Positions 34,533-45,990 of a stretch of DNA of 60,000 bases are shown piece after piece. The position numbers were made by a program, and so were the translations under genes. The first letter of the stretch is position 1. Each line of letters starts with the position of its first letter. The notes under the pieces were generated by a model. It worked only from the letters and a program-made list of their open reading frames with translations, made no database searches and had not been told where the DNA came from. Origin of the DNA: Polytrichum commune (taxonomy: Eukaryota; Streptophyta; Polytrichopsida; Polytrichales; Polytrichaceae); NCBI GenBank assembly GCA_950295325.1, contig OX485807.1:11809001-11869000 (forward strand), given 5' to 3'.

Positions 34533-37146
34533 TAGATTTAACAATATTCTTACAAGCCCACAAGATATTGCACAAGAAATACATGCCCAACAATCCATCA
34601 GTAATAGACCAACCGTACCAACATATCATTACCAACCGGATCATACTCACCAATGTGTATGCGGAGTTAGACAATACCCATGGCATGACCTCAATGGGTA
34701 TACTATAGAAAAGAGGAATGAGGCCCTAATACCCTTGCATACATATTTAGACCAAGAAACATATGATATATGCTTCAAAAACTTAGCCAATGGGAAAACC
34801 CCCGGACCCGACAAAATTCCTAACACCATTCTAAAAAATATGCCACCAAGATTTCATACGCTCTTATTACTATTTTTCACCCATTGTTACAAGAAAAAAC
34901 AAATTCCACAAGCTTGGAAAACAAGCCTCACAATATTATTATACAATAAGGGAAACCCCCACCAACTTACCAACCACCGATCAATCGCACTCGCCAATAC
35001 TATTTATAAACTCTTCACTAGTACACTTACAAGCATACTCTCATCATACGGAGAAAAATACCAAATTCTACATGATAGTCAAGAGGGCTTTACAGCTGAA
35101 AAAATCACCGCCAGACAACTACAAACTATCATCGGAGCACTCGAAAATGCAAGACTTACCAACCAAAACATCTATATCATTTACATAGATTTAAAAAACG
35201 CCTTTGGATCCATTGATCATGCTAGACTATTGGCCATTATGAAAGACCTTGGCTATCCACAAGATGCCGTAGCACTAGTAGGTAATATATACTCGCAATC
35301 CAACACAACATTTATAGGTGAACATTTCGACAAAACACAACCAATACCCATACAAAGAGGAACAATACAAGGTGACACATGGAATCCATACCTCTTTATT
35401 ATTTTTCTTGAACCACTTTTTAGATGGCTACAACAAGGAAATAACGGCTATACCTTCAACACCTCTAGCACAAATATAAGCTCCGCAGCCTACGCCGATG
35501 ACCTAGCAGCCATATCCAACAATATAACATCCATCCGACACCAACTAAATAAATTAGACAAATTTTGTGAATGGGCAGGCATCGACCTCGGGATTCCAAA
35601 ATGTGCCGTCACAGGATGTCCGAATAAATCAAAACAAAATCCCCAATCCTTCAAAACACATCTTAGAAACATTAACATAAATTTCCGAAACCAATCCATA
35701 CCTATCCTAAGCCAACATGAGCCATATGTCTACCTCGGAATCAATCTAGTGCCATCACTACAATGGAAAACACAAACGCACGTCACGACAACTAAACTAA
35801 TCAAACAATGCAAACTACTAACCACATGCCCAACCACCATGAAGCAAAAAATTCAAATGGTCGACACAGTCATAAAAGCCGGCATCACCTACAGCTTCTA
35901 CGCCGTACCTTACTCACTCCCCGCCATCAAAATATTAGATAAAAAAATAATTGCCCTCCACAAAACCATATGTGGTCTCCCGAAATGCCTATCCAACGCC
36001 GTTACACAACTCCCACAAAATATGTTTGGCACCGAAGCCTTCTCACTAAAAAACGCATATATAACATGTATAGGCGAACAACTCATCAATGCCCTCAATG
36101 ACAAATGTAGACTAAGAAGAATCTATAATGGCTTAACCAAGCACATACTTGCCAAACATGGCGGCTCACTTACTATACCACGCATAACCCAACACGATTG
36201 TCTAAGATCACCAATCACAAGAACACTATTCCTCCTCAAAACCACTAGTAACATCCACCTAAGAAGCACACTAGAAAAACTTCCCCTTCTCCCCACACCA
36301 TTAGAGACACAATGGTTGCGTCAAGCACAAAATATCCCAACGCTAACCCCCACTACCTCCCTAAAATACCTACATAAACTAATACTACAAAACATAACCG
36401 AACTCAAACACATAACACACCCCAATGGTATACAATTAATGACGAATGACGATTTTAAACACTATTATACCTCCCCCACTAAAACAATTAAAACTGCCCT
36501 AGAACACGCACGAATGCTCTTTTGCGAACCAACATGCCATAATCAATGCCCAAACAATTGCTCAACACATGCCATATCAAATACCCTCAAGACCGCATAT
36601 AAGATACAAAACCATCACATCCACACAAGAAATAGTAGACATAACCCCCACCCTCCGCCACCTCCGCCACCGGAATACCCAAAACCTCCCCCACATATCC
36701 AAAGAAACCATATCCAATTTCCAATACACTCTATAATAAACGACCGTCTTCACACTTCCAAAGATAAAAACAAAATTACGAAAAAATATACATCCTACCT
36801 ATGCCTATGGCAACTCCCAAACGAAACAAATTACAACAAATGGCTCCCACAAAGAGACTTATTCCCATGGAACAACCAAGACACCATAAACCATAACATA
36901 CTACTCCTAACACAATACTATACCCAAAAACAACACAAACATTTCACCAACATTCTACAACTAAACTTTAACAAAGAACAATTAAGAGATACAAGATACA
37001 TCCCCCCCCCCCCCCACAGAACATACCCCTATGTCATATCCACATTAACGAATGCAATTCCGACAATGACATCGCCTGCACACAACATACCATTCAAAGC
37101 CAACACGGCGTATCACATATTTACGACAATGATGGTCGCCACCTAG
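34517..37146 (+). pseudogene. LINE reverse transcriptase region
   Basis: After the poly-C tract the frame is open to 37146. Recognisable motifs: LANGKTPGPDKIPN, IYIIYIDLKNAFGSIDH (first catalytic Asp), IQRGTIQGDTWNPYLF, and AAYADDLAAIS with the YADD box (about 35490), then VYLGINL. The frame ends early because of a second poly-C tract (37002-37015), after which the coding frame continues with NECNSDNDIACTQHTIQSQ and into RNase H. A Cys-rich patch (EPTCHNQCPNNCSTH, near 36530) lies in the connection. The polymerase core is unbroken. The product would copy the LINE RNA at the nicked target. Confidence 0.9.
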
Positions 37147-39401
37147 TTACCATCCCGGAACAAAGATTACAATGGCTATGGGAACAATACCAAGACGCAC
37201 TAACCAAAGAACATAACTTAGAACCCCCCATACAAACATTTGAAAAAGAAGTGGCATGGTTATACCAAAGATACAAATATAAAATACCCAAAAATGACCC
37301 CCTCAAACTCGCACAATACACCCTCCCAAATACCATCATTGAAAACATCATCAACTCCTTCCACATCACCCACTCCTACTTCTCGTCACCGGTAACATGC
37401 CCTACCACGCTAAGACAAATTTCCTCCCCTTTTTCCCGAGACAAAGTATTCGGATCAATAGGAACATCATTCCAACATAGATGGATAGGGAATGGGTATG
37501 CCCATCCACATACAGAAACGGACACACAACAAGCCCTACATTGGACAAGACTTGCAGCCCAAAACAACCCAAATACAATTACAATACTGGTAACAACCAA
37601 CCCAAATTGGTACCACAACCTTCAACCTCATGTAGGCCCTTTCCCAGACTCACACATCATCACACACTTTAAGGCGGACACCATTATATATGATGAACCC
37701 ACAATCCCACCAGAGCTACGAATTGAACCACGCACAGAAAGTCGCAACATCCGCATACTATGTATACATCACAAAACCACGTCACTAGGCCCAATAAACT
37801 ATGCACACCAAATGGACATTATTTGCAACACACTACAAATACCCACTATTTTTAACACAACGGCACCACCCACACCAATAAACACCTTAGTAAACCGTAG
37901 CAAGAAATGGTCCCAACTCCTATACCCTCCCCCACCTACGAATCAAATTACTAATGTCCCCATCATCATAAACCAAGACATATGCCTTCCCCTCAAATAT
38001 CAACCACAATTCTGCTATTACACAGACGGATCCTTCATCTCACCCAAAGAAACAACCCAAGGACAATGGAAACGAGAAAAAGCAGGATATGGCATATACA
38101 ACCCTTTCAAAAACCTCCAAATCACAGAAAGACTACATGGACTTCAAAACATACTAAGAGCCGAACTTATGGCTATACACCATACCCTCCGCCTCCTCAC
38201 TACCACATACCGAAATGAACCGGCACACATCTTCACATATTGTCTTAATGTACTATACCTACTAAACACGCAAACAAAACACCCAACTCTACATAATAGC
38301 CACCCGGACAAAAAGATACTCGAATCTATAATTGAGATGTTGCAAACCCGCTCACAAACCACCACACTCCATAAAGTCAAAGCTCACACAAACATTAGTG
38401 GTAACGAACAAGCGGACAAATTAGCCAAAATGGGTTGTGAACTCGAACATAGAGATGCCACAATCACATATGAACATGCACACCCCACACCATACTACCT
38501 ACAAAAAGATTGGTGGCACTCAATGCAAGAAACACCAGATAAAGGCCCCATCTGACACCTTGGTAAATACATCGCTAAACATGACAAAAAACATAACCTA
38601 TCCATAATAGCAACCCAAACACATCAACTACATAAATGGCTAGACAACAAAGATATTGACAAAACACTATCAAATGATTTTTGGAACAACCCGATTATCA
38701 CAGATAAACAAAAAACATGCCTAGTCAAATTCAGAACCGGACAATATATGGGACATGCTAGAAAACAACTATTCTTCGGAAGAAATGCATACCCATCACA
38801 TACGTGCCCCATATGCAACACACAAGAAGCAGACACATGGTTACATATACTCCTCAAATGTAAACAACAACACATACACGCTCTAATAACCAAAAGACAT
38901 AACAAAGCTATATGGGAAATACGAAAACTTCTCATCTCCAACAAAACAACAAGATACTACACACTCATGAATGCAGGTACATATAATGAGCTCCCCCAAG
39001 AAAACACAGTACCATCATGGTTACTTCCATGCACATGCACCACCCAAAGATGTCACTGCAACGCTAGGCTCAAACCTGATATATTATGCATACTAGGACA
39101 CCCATATAACTCCCCACCACCAGAAGCACCCACACCGGAAATTACAGTTCAATTCATAGAATTCACATACTGTAATGACAGATTCTCCACTGAAACGATA
39201 AATCAAAAAATTACAAAATATCAACCACTCATAAATAATATTATCGCAAAGGGTTGGAACATAGCCCCACTTATTGTATTAGCATCTGGTGCTAGAGCCA
39301 CAACTCACATTCCCTCAATGAACGAACTTGAAACAAAGCTTAAACTCCCTACATCACAAATTAGGAACACATTCAAACAACTCAACATAATTGCCATATA
39401 A
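37017..39401 (+). pseudogene. LINE RNase H and C-terminal Cys/His region
   Basis: RNase H lies at about 38010-38430: YYTDGSF (first Asp), LRAELMAIHHTL (Glu), FTYCLNVLYLL and KVKAHTNISGNEQADKLA. The third position is normally Asp (FTDSLN) but here the codon at 38238 is TAT, Tyr, so activity is probably lost. TGA at 38553 interrupts GPI and HLGKYIAKHD; TGG is the likely original. A C-x2-C-x9-H-x4-C cluster follows (CPICNTQEADTWLHILLKC, near 38808) as in other LINE ORF2 tails, plus a second Cys cluster (CTCTTQRCHC). The frame ends at 39401. Confidence 0.85.
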
Positions 39402-39636
39402 TATGCACACTCAATATTAATCCACAAAAGACGAATAGAAAATAGACAACCCATCGCAGACCTACAAAATCATAATTAAAATTAGAGAGGGGTAGTGGTC
39501 AGACCACTAGTTATTAAGTTACCACCTATAGCTCAGAAAGGCGGGGAATAGCCGGTTGGTTGGCATAACTTTCCTGCCTATGATTAACTCACTTGCAGCA
39601 CCAAGTCAGAGTGTATTGCACTAACACGCTCAGACG

Positions 39637-39707
39637 GATTCAACGCGAATCGAACCCGGACCATATTAATATAACACGCACGTCCTTATCCAACCAACCT
39701 TGGAACC
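39637..39707 (-). other. Decayed tRNA-like sequence
   Basis: On the minus strand 71 bases run from GGTTCCA to GAATCC with a D-arm-like GGTTGGTTGGATAAGG and a B-box-like GGTTCGATTCG. The acceptor ends pair at about five of seven positions, but the T-stem is poor, so it is not a functional tRNA gene. It could be a SINE head in reverse orientation or part of the LINE 3' region. Confidence 0.45.
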
Positions 39708-39973
39708 ATGACTTGGCGACCAACTATACAACCAACCACCACTTATACTCCAAACAAATACGCACGCTTCTCGTCTCAAACAAAGTAGCAAGACCCACAA
39801 AACTCTAAATTACAACCCATGCACCCCACACACCCCCCTCCCCCGGTTCAACCAGTTAAAACATCAGTTACTAACATAGTGTCTACTCCCTGCAAAGGGT
39901 GAAGTAGTATTACACCCAACGCCGCTACCCTGGGGTACGGCCACGGTTGTCCTACGAACAAACACTTTATTCA

Positions 39974-40012
39974 CTCCAGTCCCTAGTAGGGACCGGAGTT
40001 CTTCTTCTTCTT
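39974..40012 (+). other. LINE 3' terminal hairpin and TTC repeats
   Basis: CTCCAGTCCCTA at 39974-39985 pairs with TAGGGACCGGAG at 39987-39998 at eleven of twelve positions, followed at once by four TTC units. A stem-loop plus a short tandem repeat is the usual 3' end of LINEs whose reverse transcriptase recognises a specific RNA hairpin. Confidence 0.6.
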
Positions 40013-40247
40013 AGTACTGAGCAAAGAGAACTATAATTGGTGACACTATATATCATATATTAGTGTAGTAATTAAAAAATAATCACTTTAAAAATGTCAC
40101 CTTAGGACAAAGCCTCTTCTGGCCGGCAGAGCCACCTTCGCTTGTTTTGCTTGTGGAAAGTATAGGTTTGTTGAATTAAAAAGGGACAAGCTATATGTAA
40201 AGTTCGACAAAGAAGCATGGCTGCCCTTTGGTGATTACCTTTGCTAA

Positions 40248-40811
40248 GGGCCACTTCACACACAAGGCTGAAGGCCCTTGACCATGGCAATGTAAGAGCT
40301 CTCATTGGTCGAAAAGGCGGAGACCGTCCAAGTTCACTTCACACTAGGAGGTGAAGGCCTAAAGGTCCAAAGAAAAGTTCGTGGATGAAAAGTCTACATG
40401 GAGTCCTACATGGCTGGTTGTGGATAAGGGTGCATGGTCTACCGGAATTTGCGTCAGACCCACCTCCAAGAGGCGGGCTTGACGCAAATTCTGGGAGACC
40501 ATGATTTTTTTTTAATATTTTTTCCCAACATGACAAATTTCATGACAGATTCCAAGACAGACAAACACCACCAAGTAATTATCTTAAATTGATAAACTTG
40601 GAGACATATTATATTAAACCAAACCCTCCCCTCTTTTTCCGCCAACAACATATGCAATGGTCCCGCAACATGGTTCATTCTCACTTCACACTATGCTTGA
40701 GGGCCCACGACTACATAAAAGGGCTTTCCCAACACCCATGGTACGGCTTTTGGATGAGGAGTCAAGGGTCCTCACCATTACAAGGCTCTTGGCTCATGTG
40801 TGAAGTGGCCC
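40248..40811. mobile_element. Harbinger-like MITE, 564 bp, TAA duplication
   Basis: Both ends read GGGCCACTTCACACA inward (15 bases perfect), flanked by TAA at 40245-40247 and 40812-40814. Internally, about 34-base arms at 40431-40505 (CATGGTCT...GAATTTGCGTCA and its near complement) form a hairpin. Further copies of CACTTCACACTA inside suggest insertions of related elements. No ORF. Confidence 0.85.
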
Positions 40812-41379
40812 TAACTTTGTAAGTAGTTATAGTACGATAAACTTCAGTGAACTACAACATCTGTCAGTTTGGCATCGAAGAAACCACTTGATGAGAAACC
40901 GTGATCCAAGTTCCACTTACTTTTGAGAAGTTGTGTAAAAAAACGTAAACTTTCCGAACGCGGACTTCAAGTAACATAAGTCGATCCAACTCTATAAAGT
41001 TACAGCACTGTTAATTACACTTCTAAATTTATACACTACTCCACATATCGGAGGGGAGTTGAAGAAGTCCTTTGTGGTCGATGACGAAGTTGTGAGCCGT
41101 AAGTTAAGAGTGAATCTTCCATACCCAACATGCATCCACATTTGTGGAGCTTCAAAACTTATAAAATATGAAGTGTTTTATATATATATATATAGATAGG
41201 TTACACTGTGCACATGTTGTGGAATGTGGCCATGTCTTGATAAACAAGTACAGCACCAAGCTCATGCTTGGTCAAGTGCTCTCCATTGACTCTCCATTTT
41301 CCATTACTAGCAACAAAGATAGAAATTTCTTTTTCTTTTTGTCAACACCGACTTTTGAAGTTGGAATCTAGTTTTGTAA

Positions 41380-41774
41380 GAGCATCAGCAATGCAACTAG
41401 GTAAAGCTCACTGCAAACCAAGACCTATCTTGCTTAAAATTGCTCAAAATTTAGAGGGAGTGCACCAAATCTTGCTTTAAAATGGACAGATCCTCCCACA
41501 CTCCCTCTAAATGTCAAAAATTTGGAGGGAGTGTGGGAGGATCTTTCCATTTTAAAACAAGATTTGGTGCACTCCCTCTAAATTTTGAAAATGTGGTGTT
41601 TTCAATGAGGGATTTCACCTACGTCAAATTTTTACAATTCTTTTTTCTTGAGAAATATCTCACATTTATTTAGGTGTGCTTCTAATGATGGTAATTTCAG
41701 TTTCTAATTTTAGGTAAGTCAAAAGATAGGTTTTGGTTTGCAGTGAGCTTTACCTAGATCCACTACAGATGCCC
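41380..41774. mobile_element. Foldback MITE, 395 bp, TAA duplication, with a 68-base-arm hairpin
   Basis: Termini GAGCATCAGC... and GGGCATCTGT... (minus strand) are imperfect, but the next about 30 bases, CTAGGTAAAGCTCACTGCAA and beyond, are inverted copies. TAA flanks the element at 41377-41379 and 41775-41777. The centre is a nearly perfect inverted repeat, 41446-41513 against 41519-41586, with a five-base loop and about three mismatches in the first 64 pairs. Confidence 0.85.
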
Positions 41775-41898
41775 TAAGCATATGACTGGTAGTATGGACG
41801 AATCTAAAGATATGTTTCATATAATGTGTGGGCCGGCTGATTCCAGCTACACAAACAATTTTGGCCGTTGTTTATCTTGGAGTTTGTTTATGATTTAA

Positions 41899-42410
41899 GG
41901 GCCACTTCGCACTATGGTCGTCCAAGTCGAGAGGCCGTGGGATTGAATGGCCAAATTTTGTTGAGAGTCCAAAGAAATGGGCTAAAATTACATAGCCAAT
42001 AAAATATAGGAATTGGAGCCTTTGGCTAGGCATAGTGTGAAGCCTCCAAAGGCCAAGCCCAAAGTTCAAACCCATATACCATTTGTCCGAAACATCTCAC
42101 TTTATTCCTTGTCAAAACAACCCCTCCAATCTAACGACCAAGATCTTGTCAAATTTTGATTTTTTTTTAATGAAAAACAATTGATGGTCTCTCAATTGTA
42201 GTTTGGGTTTCCATTCCTGTTCTACCCAAACTTCCTTCGAGATCCGTTGCCTTGGTCAAAAAATATTGCCATGTAGGCATCTTGGAGAGCGACGATCTTT
42301 GATTTTGGCCTCTAGTGTGAAGGGTTGAGAGGCTGAATTCTTGGTTTCTTGCAATATGATTGGTGGGAATCGACGACCTCTTGACCTTCGGCCATAGTGT
42401 GAAGCAGACC
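41899..42410. mobile_element. Harbinger-like MITE, 512 bp, TAA duplication
   Basis: The left end GGGCCACTTCGCACTATGG and right end (minus strand) GGTCTGCTTCACACTATGG match at most positions, and inverted similarity continues in AGTCGAGAGG versus GGTCAAGAGG. TAA is present at 41896-41898 and 42411-42413. Same terminus family as the element at 40248-40811. No ORF. Confidence 0.75.
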
Positions 42411-42413
42411 TAA

Positions 42414-44285
42414 TTATCAGTTGTGAATCATGAAGATTGTCATTTCAAGGTCTTGAACCGAAGATGATATCTAAAAATTGTAGGAGGCTAACGTGAAGAG
42501 TCTATGTCTTTTTGAGCGGTCACATAGATTTTTTCCACTTTGGTATTGCATGACTTAGATTGATTGGAATATTTAACTTGAGATGCTAGAAAAATGAAAA
42601 TAAATCCAAAAAGTATGAAAAACATGGACAAACTTGAATACTAAGATTATGGCACCATGAAAAACTCAATGTAAAATACAACAATTTTGAGTCCACACCG
42701 ACATATTTATGAGACTCAAGTTTTTTATGCTAAAATGAAAGTCAATTTCATGGTTATGGGGAAAGAGAGACATTCAAATTTCCTCTTCATACATCAACTA
42801 TCCTCCTACACACATACTAGCCATGGACTCTCTTTTTTTGGGGGGAAAATTAGCGCACACTTCCATGCGTAAGCACCAAGGTTCATTTTTTTTTCGTCAT
42901 GTAGAGGCATAGTGGTTTTTGCCAACTTTGCCGGCATGTGGAAGAGTGTTCTTAATGCAAGTCGACAATAAATTGTAAATCAAATGTTTAGTATAGTCAA
43001 ATATATTGAGAGTAGGATAACGTTATTTAACTACTCAGCCATTCCATTCTAATAATATCAGTGATAGTGTTTCATTTGAGTTTATCAAGCTGAATATGTC
43101 GTGAAGAGAGAATAACCATGGTATAGATCCGAATAGAATATGTCTAATTCATGGCCCCACCCATGGCACAATACAAATTAGATAATATAATTATCCGCCA
43201 ACTAATCGTGCATTTGAGAGGAGTTCAACAGGGAGTCATCTATTCAACCCTAGTTGGACAACTAACTGTTCATTATGCCTGATCAGGGTTGACCAGAAAG
43301 CGGACGGTTGACCTTTTAAATACAAGGTGAGGCAAGATCATGGGCCATGGTGGGTTGCTCGGTTCCTACATTTAAACATGTGCTGGGTGGCTACAATACG
43401 AGGGTGATGTCGTTAGCTGATGTTATTACGTGAGGGTAGCAAGGCCTAGCTATGGGCATTTCCTATGGCTTCTGTAGGTTTTCAAGGTTTGAAGGAGATT
43501 CCGATGACAAAACCAACGTTCTCATTAACAAATCAACATTCGTATACAAAAAAATACGTGTTCCCAATGATTTTTTAAAGTTCATATTGACAAATCAACG
43601 TTCTTACATAATGTACCCTACAAAAATAAAGTTTCCAACAATTAAAATGGGTTCCCGATTATAATTAACGTTCTCAACGATTAAAATGAGTTTCTGAAAA
43701 TAAAATTAGCGTTCTCATTGACAAATAAACATTCTCACGTGATGTAGTATACAAAATCAAATTTCCAACAATTAAAACGAGTACCCCATAATAAAATCAA
43801 CGTTCTCGTTGCTGAATGAACATTTCCACATGATTTAGATTTTAAAAAATTCATGATGTTTGGAAGTTTCACAATGACAAAATCATCGGTCCCCCTACAT
43901 GTTTAGGATTAAAATGCATTTCCTACTTATAATTGAATGTGCATGTCCATTCATTTGGTGTATTATTAAATGCATTTTCGTTCATGCTATGATATAATTG
44001 ATTTATATGTTCATATATTTGGTCACTTATATATTATTGTTCATCTCATGTGTTTATTTGCAAGTTTCTACAATTGAAATATTTCCACTATACAAATATG
44101 TATGTTCATTCGCACTAATAAATGCGATGAACTTTGTCGATTTAGGAAATCTTGTCATTTACAAATTTTGTTGCATATCTAGTGTTTAATATTTTTATAT
44201 CTATATTAAATGTATCGATATGAATACAACCTCATTAAATAGTGATGAGAATTATTTACCTGATTCTACTGTATTTTTTTTCATG
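42414..44285. repeat. AT-rich non-coding DNA with degenerate tandem units at 43503-43860
   Basis: From 43503 a unit of the kind AACGTTCTCATTGACAAATC recurs five or six times with interspersed TTTCCAACAATTAAAA segments, strongly diverged. I see no gene in the rest. Confidence 0.5.
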
Positions 44286-44289
44286 TCAT

Positions 44290-44560
44290 TTTGTAGTGAC
44301 GAAGATTTGATTCACGACAAGGATCAAAAGATATTCTTGTTCGTTTGCATAATGCATTACCGTCAACTTGTAACACGACCGAGTTTTTTAATGCAAATGA
44401 ATTAGATGCAGGAGGTCAACCTTATATTAATCTTGTAGAAGGTGTTCGGGAATTAACTAGGTCAAATCCAACACAATTCATGAATCTCACAAATTTAACG
44501 TTTGATAATTTTAAGAATTTATGTCTAGATGTGTGTATAGTTTTTGCCGTGCATGCACGT
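44290..44560 (+). pseudogene. N-terminal fragment of a Harbinger-type transposase
   Basis: Frames join across one shift near 44335: DEDLIHDKDQK, then LHNALPSTCNTTEFFNANEL, then LVEGVRELTRSNPTQFMNLT and NLTFDNFKNLC. The NPTQFMNLTNLTFDNF stretch is like the N-terminal helical region of plant HARBI1-type transposases. It is degenerate and stops soon after. It probably belonged with the C-terminal relic at 47309-47716. Confidence 0.4.
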
Positions 44561-44759
44561 TGTCCTGTAATATGTTATGCGATATCCGAAAACATGTGGG
44601 GTTTCTAGATGTAGTGGTTTGTAGAAGATTTCGTAGTAACTTATCTTTCTTAACCAACATTCATCCATTATCAAATATCTCTCAAGACCGACCCTTCGTT
44701 TTTTATACTTGCATACTTCTCTCATTATTCATTTTTTTATGCGACTTTGTATATTAGCT

Positions 44760-45985
44760 ATTTAGTTTTTCAAGTATACATACACACACCAAATCTCACA
44801 TGTAGAAATATATTGCATCAGCCGTAGTACAATTTTTAGTCAACCTAACATTACATCATTTAAATTTACCTCATAAAATTGATTGTATTTATACCTATAT
44901 TTTAAAAACCCTAAGTGTTATATCACTAAGATTTCGACATAATTTACACAAAGATATCTCAATATTCACTTCTACATTTCATCAATACACATATAATATT
45001 CACTAAGAACTAAGCCTTCGAAGTTAGCTTACCTAATTGCTTTAGATTATGAACATTCTTTACTTCAAGACTTCATTATTTTTTCTTCCGCAAGAGCGAT
45101 GTCCTCCAACTTTGCATGCACGTAAAATACCTCACGAAAAAAATTACGTGTGAAATCTCATATTAAGATTCTACTCTAATCATGCGTAAACCACGAAAAA
45201 CCAATCCTTCGTATTTATTTTTTAATAATTAAACTGTAAAAATTACAACTATTACCTCAAGTTTGTCTCAACATTTTTTCTAGTTTCTTTAACACCCTCA
45301 AACTTTCTAGTGCTTAAAGACACTAGAAGAAGTTCTCACATGCTTAAGAGCCCTCTAATTCTCTAATCAACAAGACCCCAATCGTCTATATCAACAAAAA
45401 GAATGACTAAACATGTCAATTTCCCTCCTTAAAATACCCATTCTTTACACCTTCCTGGCCAATAAGAAAACTTTGAGATTAGGGCACAAGGAAAACCCTT
45501 GGCGGCTAAGGTGTGGCCACCATTGCCAATGAGCCCTAATTCACTTTCAACTTAATTTTATCCTACCCGGTCATCAAACTAACCACGACTAGTATTTAAA
45601 TTAGAATATGAACACACTAATATCAATTTATAAGCATATATAAAGATTCAACCAACTCACCTCATTTGCTATGTTTTGACCCCTAACTGGTACACACATT
45701 ACGATAATGTACCATAAAGGGGCCCCAAAATGTCGGTGGATAGTCATATAAATTCATTATTTAACAACATTTTATTTTATATTTTATATTTTTAAAGCAT
45801 GATAACATACTAATGTTAGATGCATTCCATTGGAATTGGTCAAAGAGGGTTTTGAATGACGGAATTTCATTAGAAGTTGGCATTTTAGTATGAAATAAAG
45901 TGGTATGATAATTATGAGCGTGAAGATTTAAATCAACAACATCCAATTTTTTAGGGTTGCATAGGGTTCATATATGGTACATTGG
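44760..45985. other. AT-rich DNA without recognisable genes
   Basis: No ORF longer than about 60 codons and no clear repeat. It lies between the two parts of the Harbinger transposase relic, so it may be decayed element interior or a later insertion. Confidence 0.4.
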
Positions 45986-45990
45986 TTTAG

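Larger units (their letters stand above)
27290..40012 (+). mobile_element. Decayed APE-type non-LTR retrotransposon (LINE), about 12.7 kb including a 910-bp insert
   Basis: In order it carries a gag-like ORF1, a frame with two 2A-like motifs, an APE endonuclease, a reverse transcriptase, RNase H and a Cys/His cluster, then a 3' hairpin and TTC repeats. The sense strand is very rich in A and C with scarce G and T. Coding is broken by two TGA codons at probable Trp positions (34176, 38553), two frameshifts at poly-C tracts (34504-34514, 37002-37015) and one frame change before APE. RNase H plus APE places it in the RNase H-bearing LINE groups, but the clade cannot be assigned by eye. Target duplications were not found. 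The 5' boundary is approximate, set at the onset of A/C-rich sequence. Confidence 0.85.

Noticed and set aside
39637-39707. Functional tRNA gene on the minus strand
   Set aside because: Length and B-box are suggestive, but acceptor and T-stem pairing are broken.
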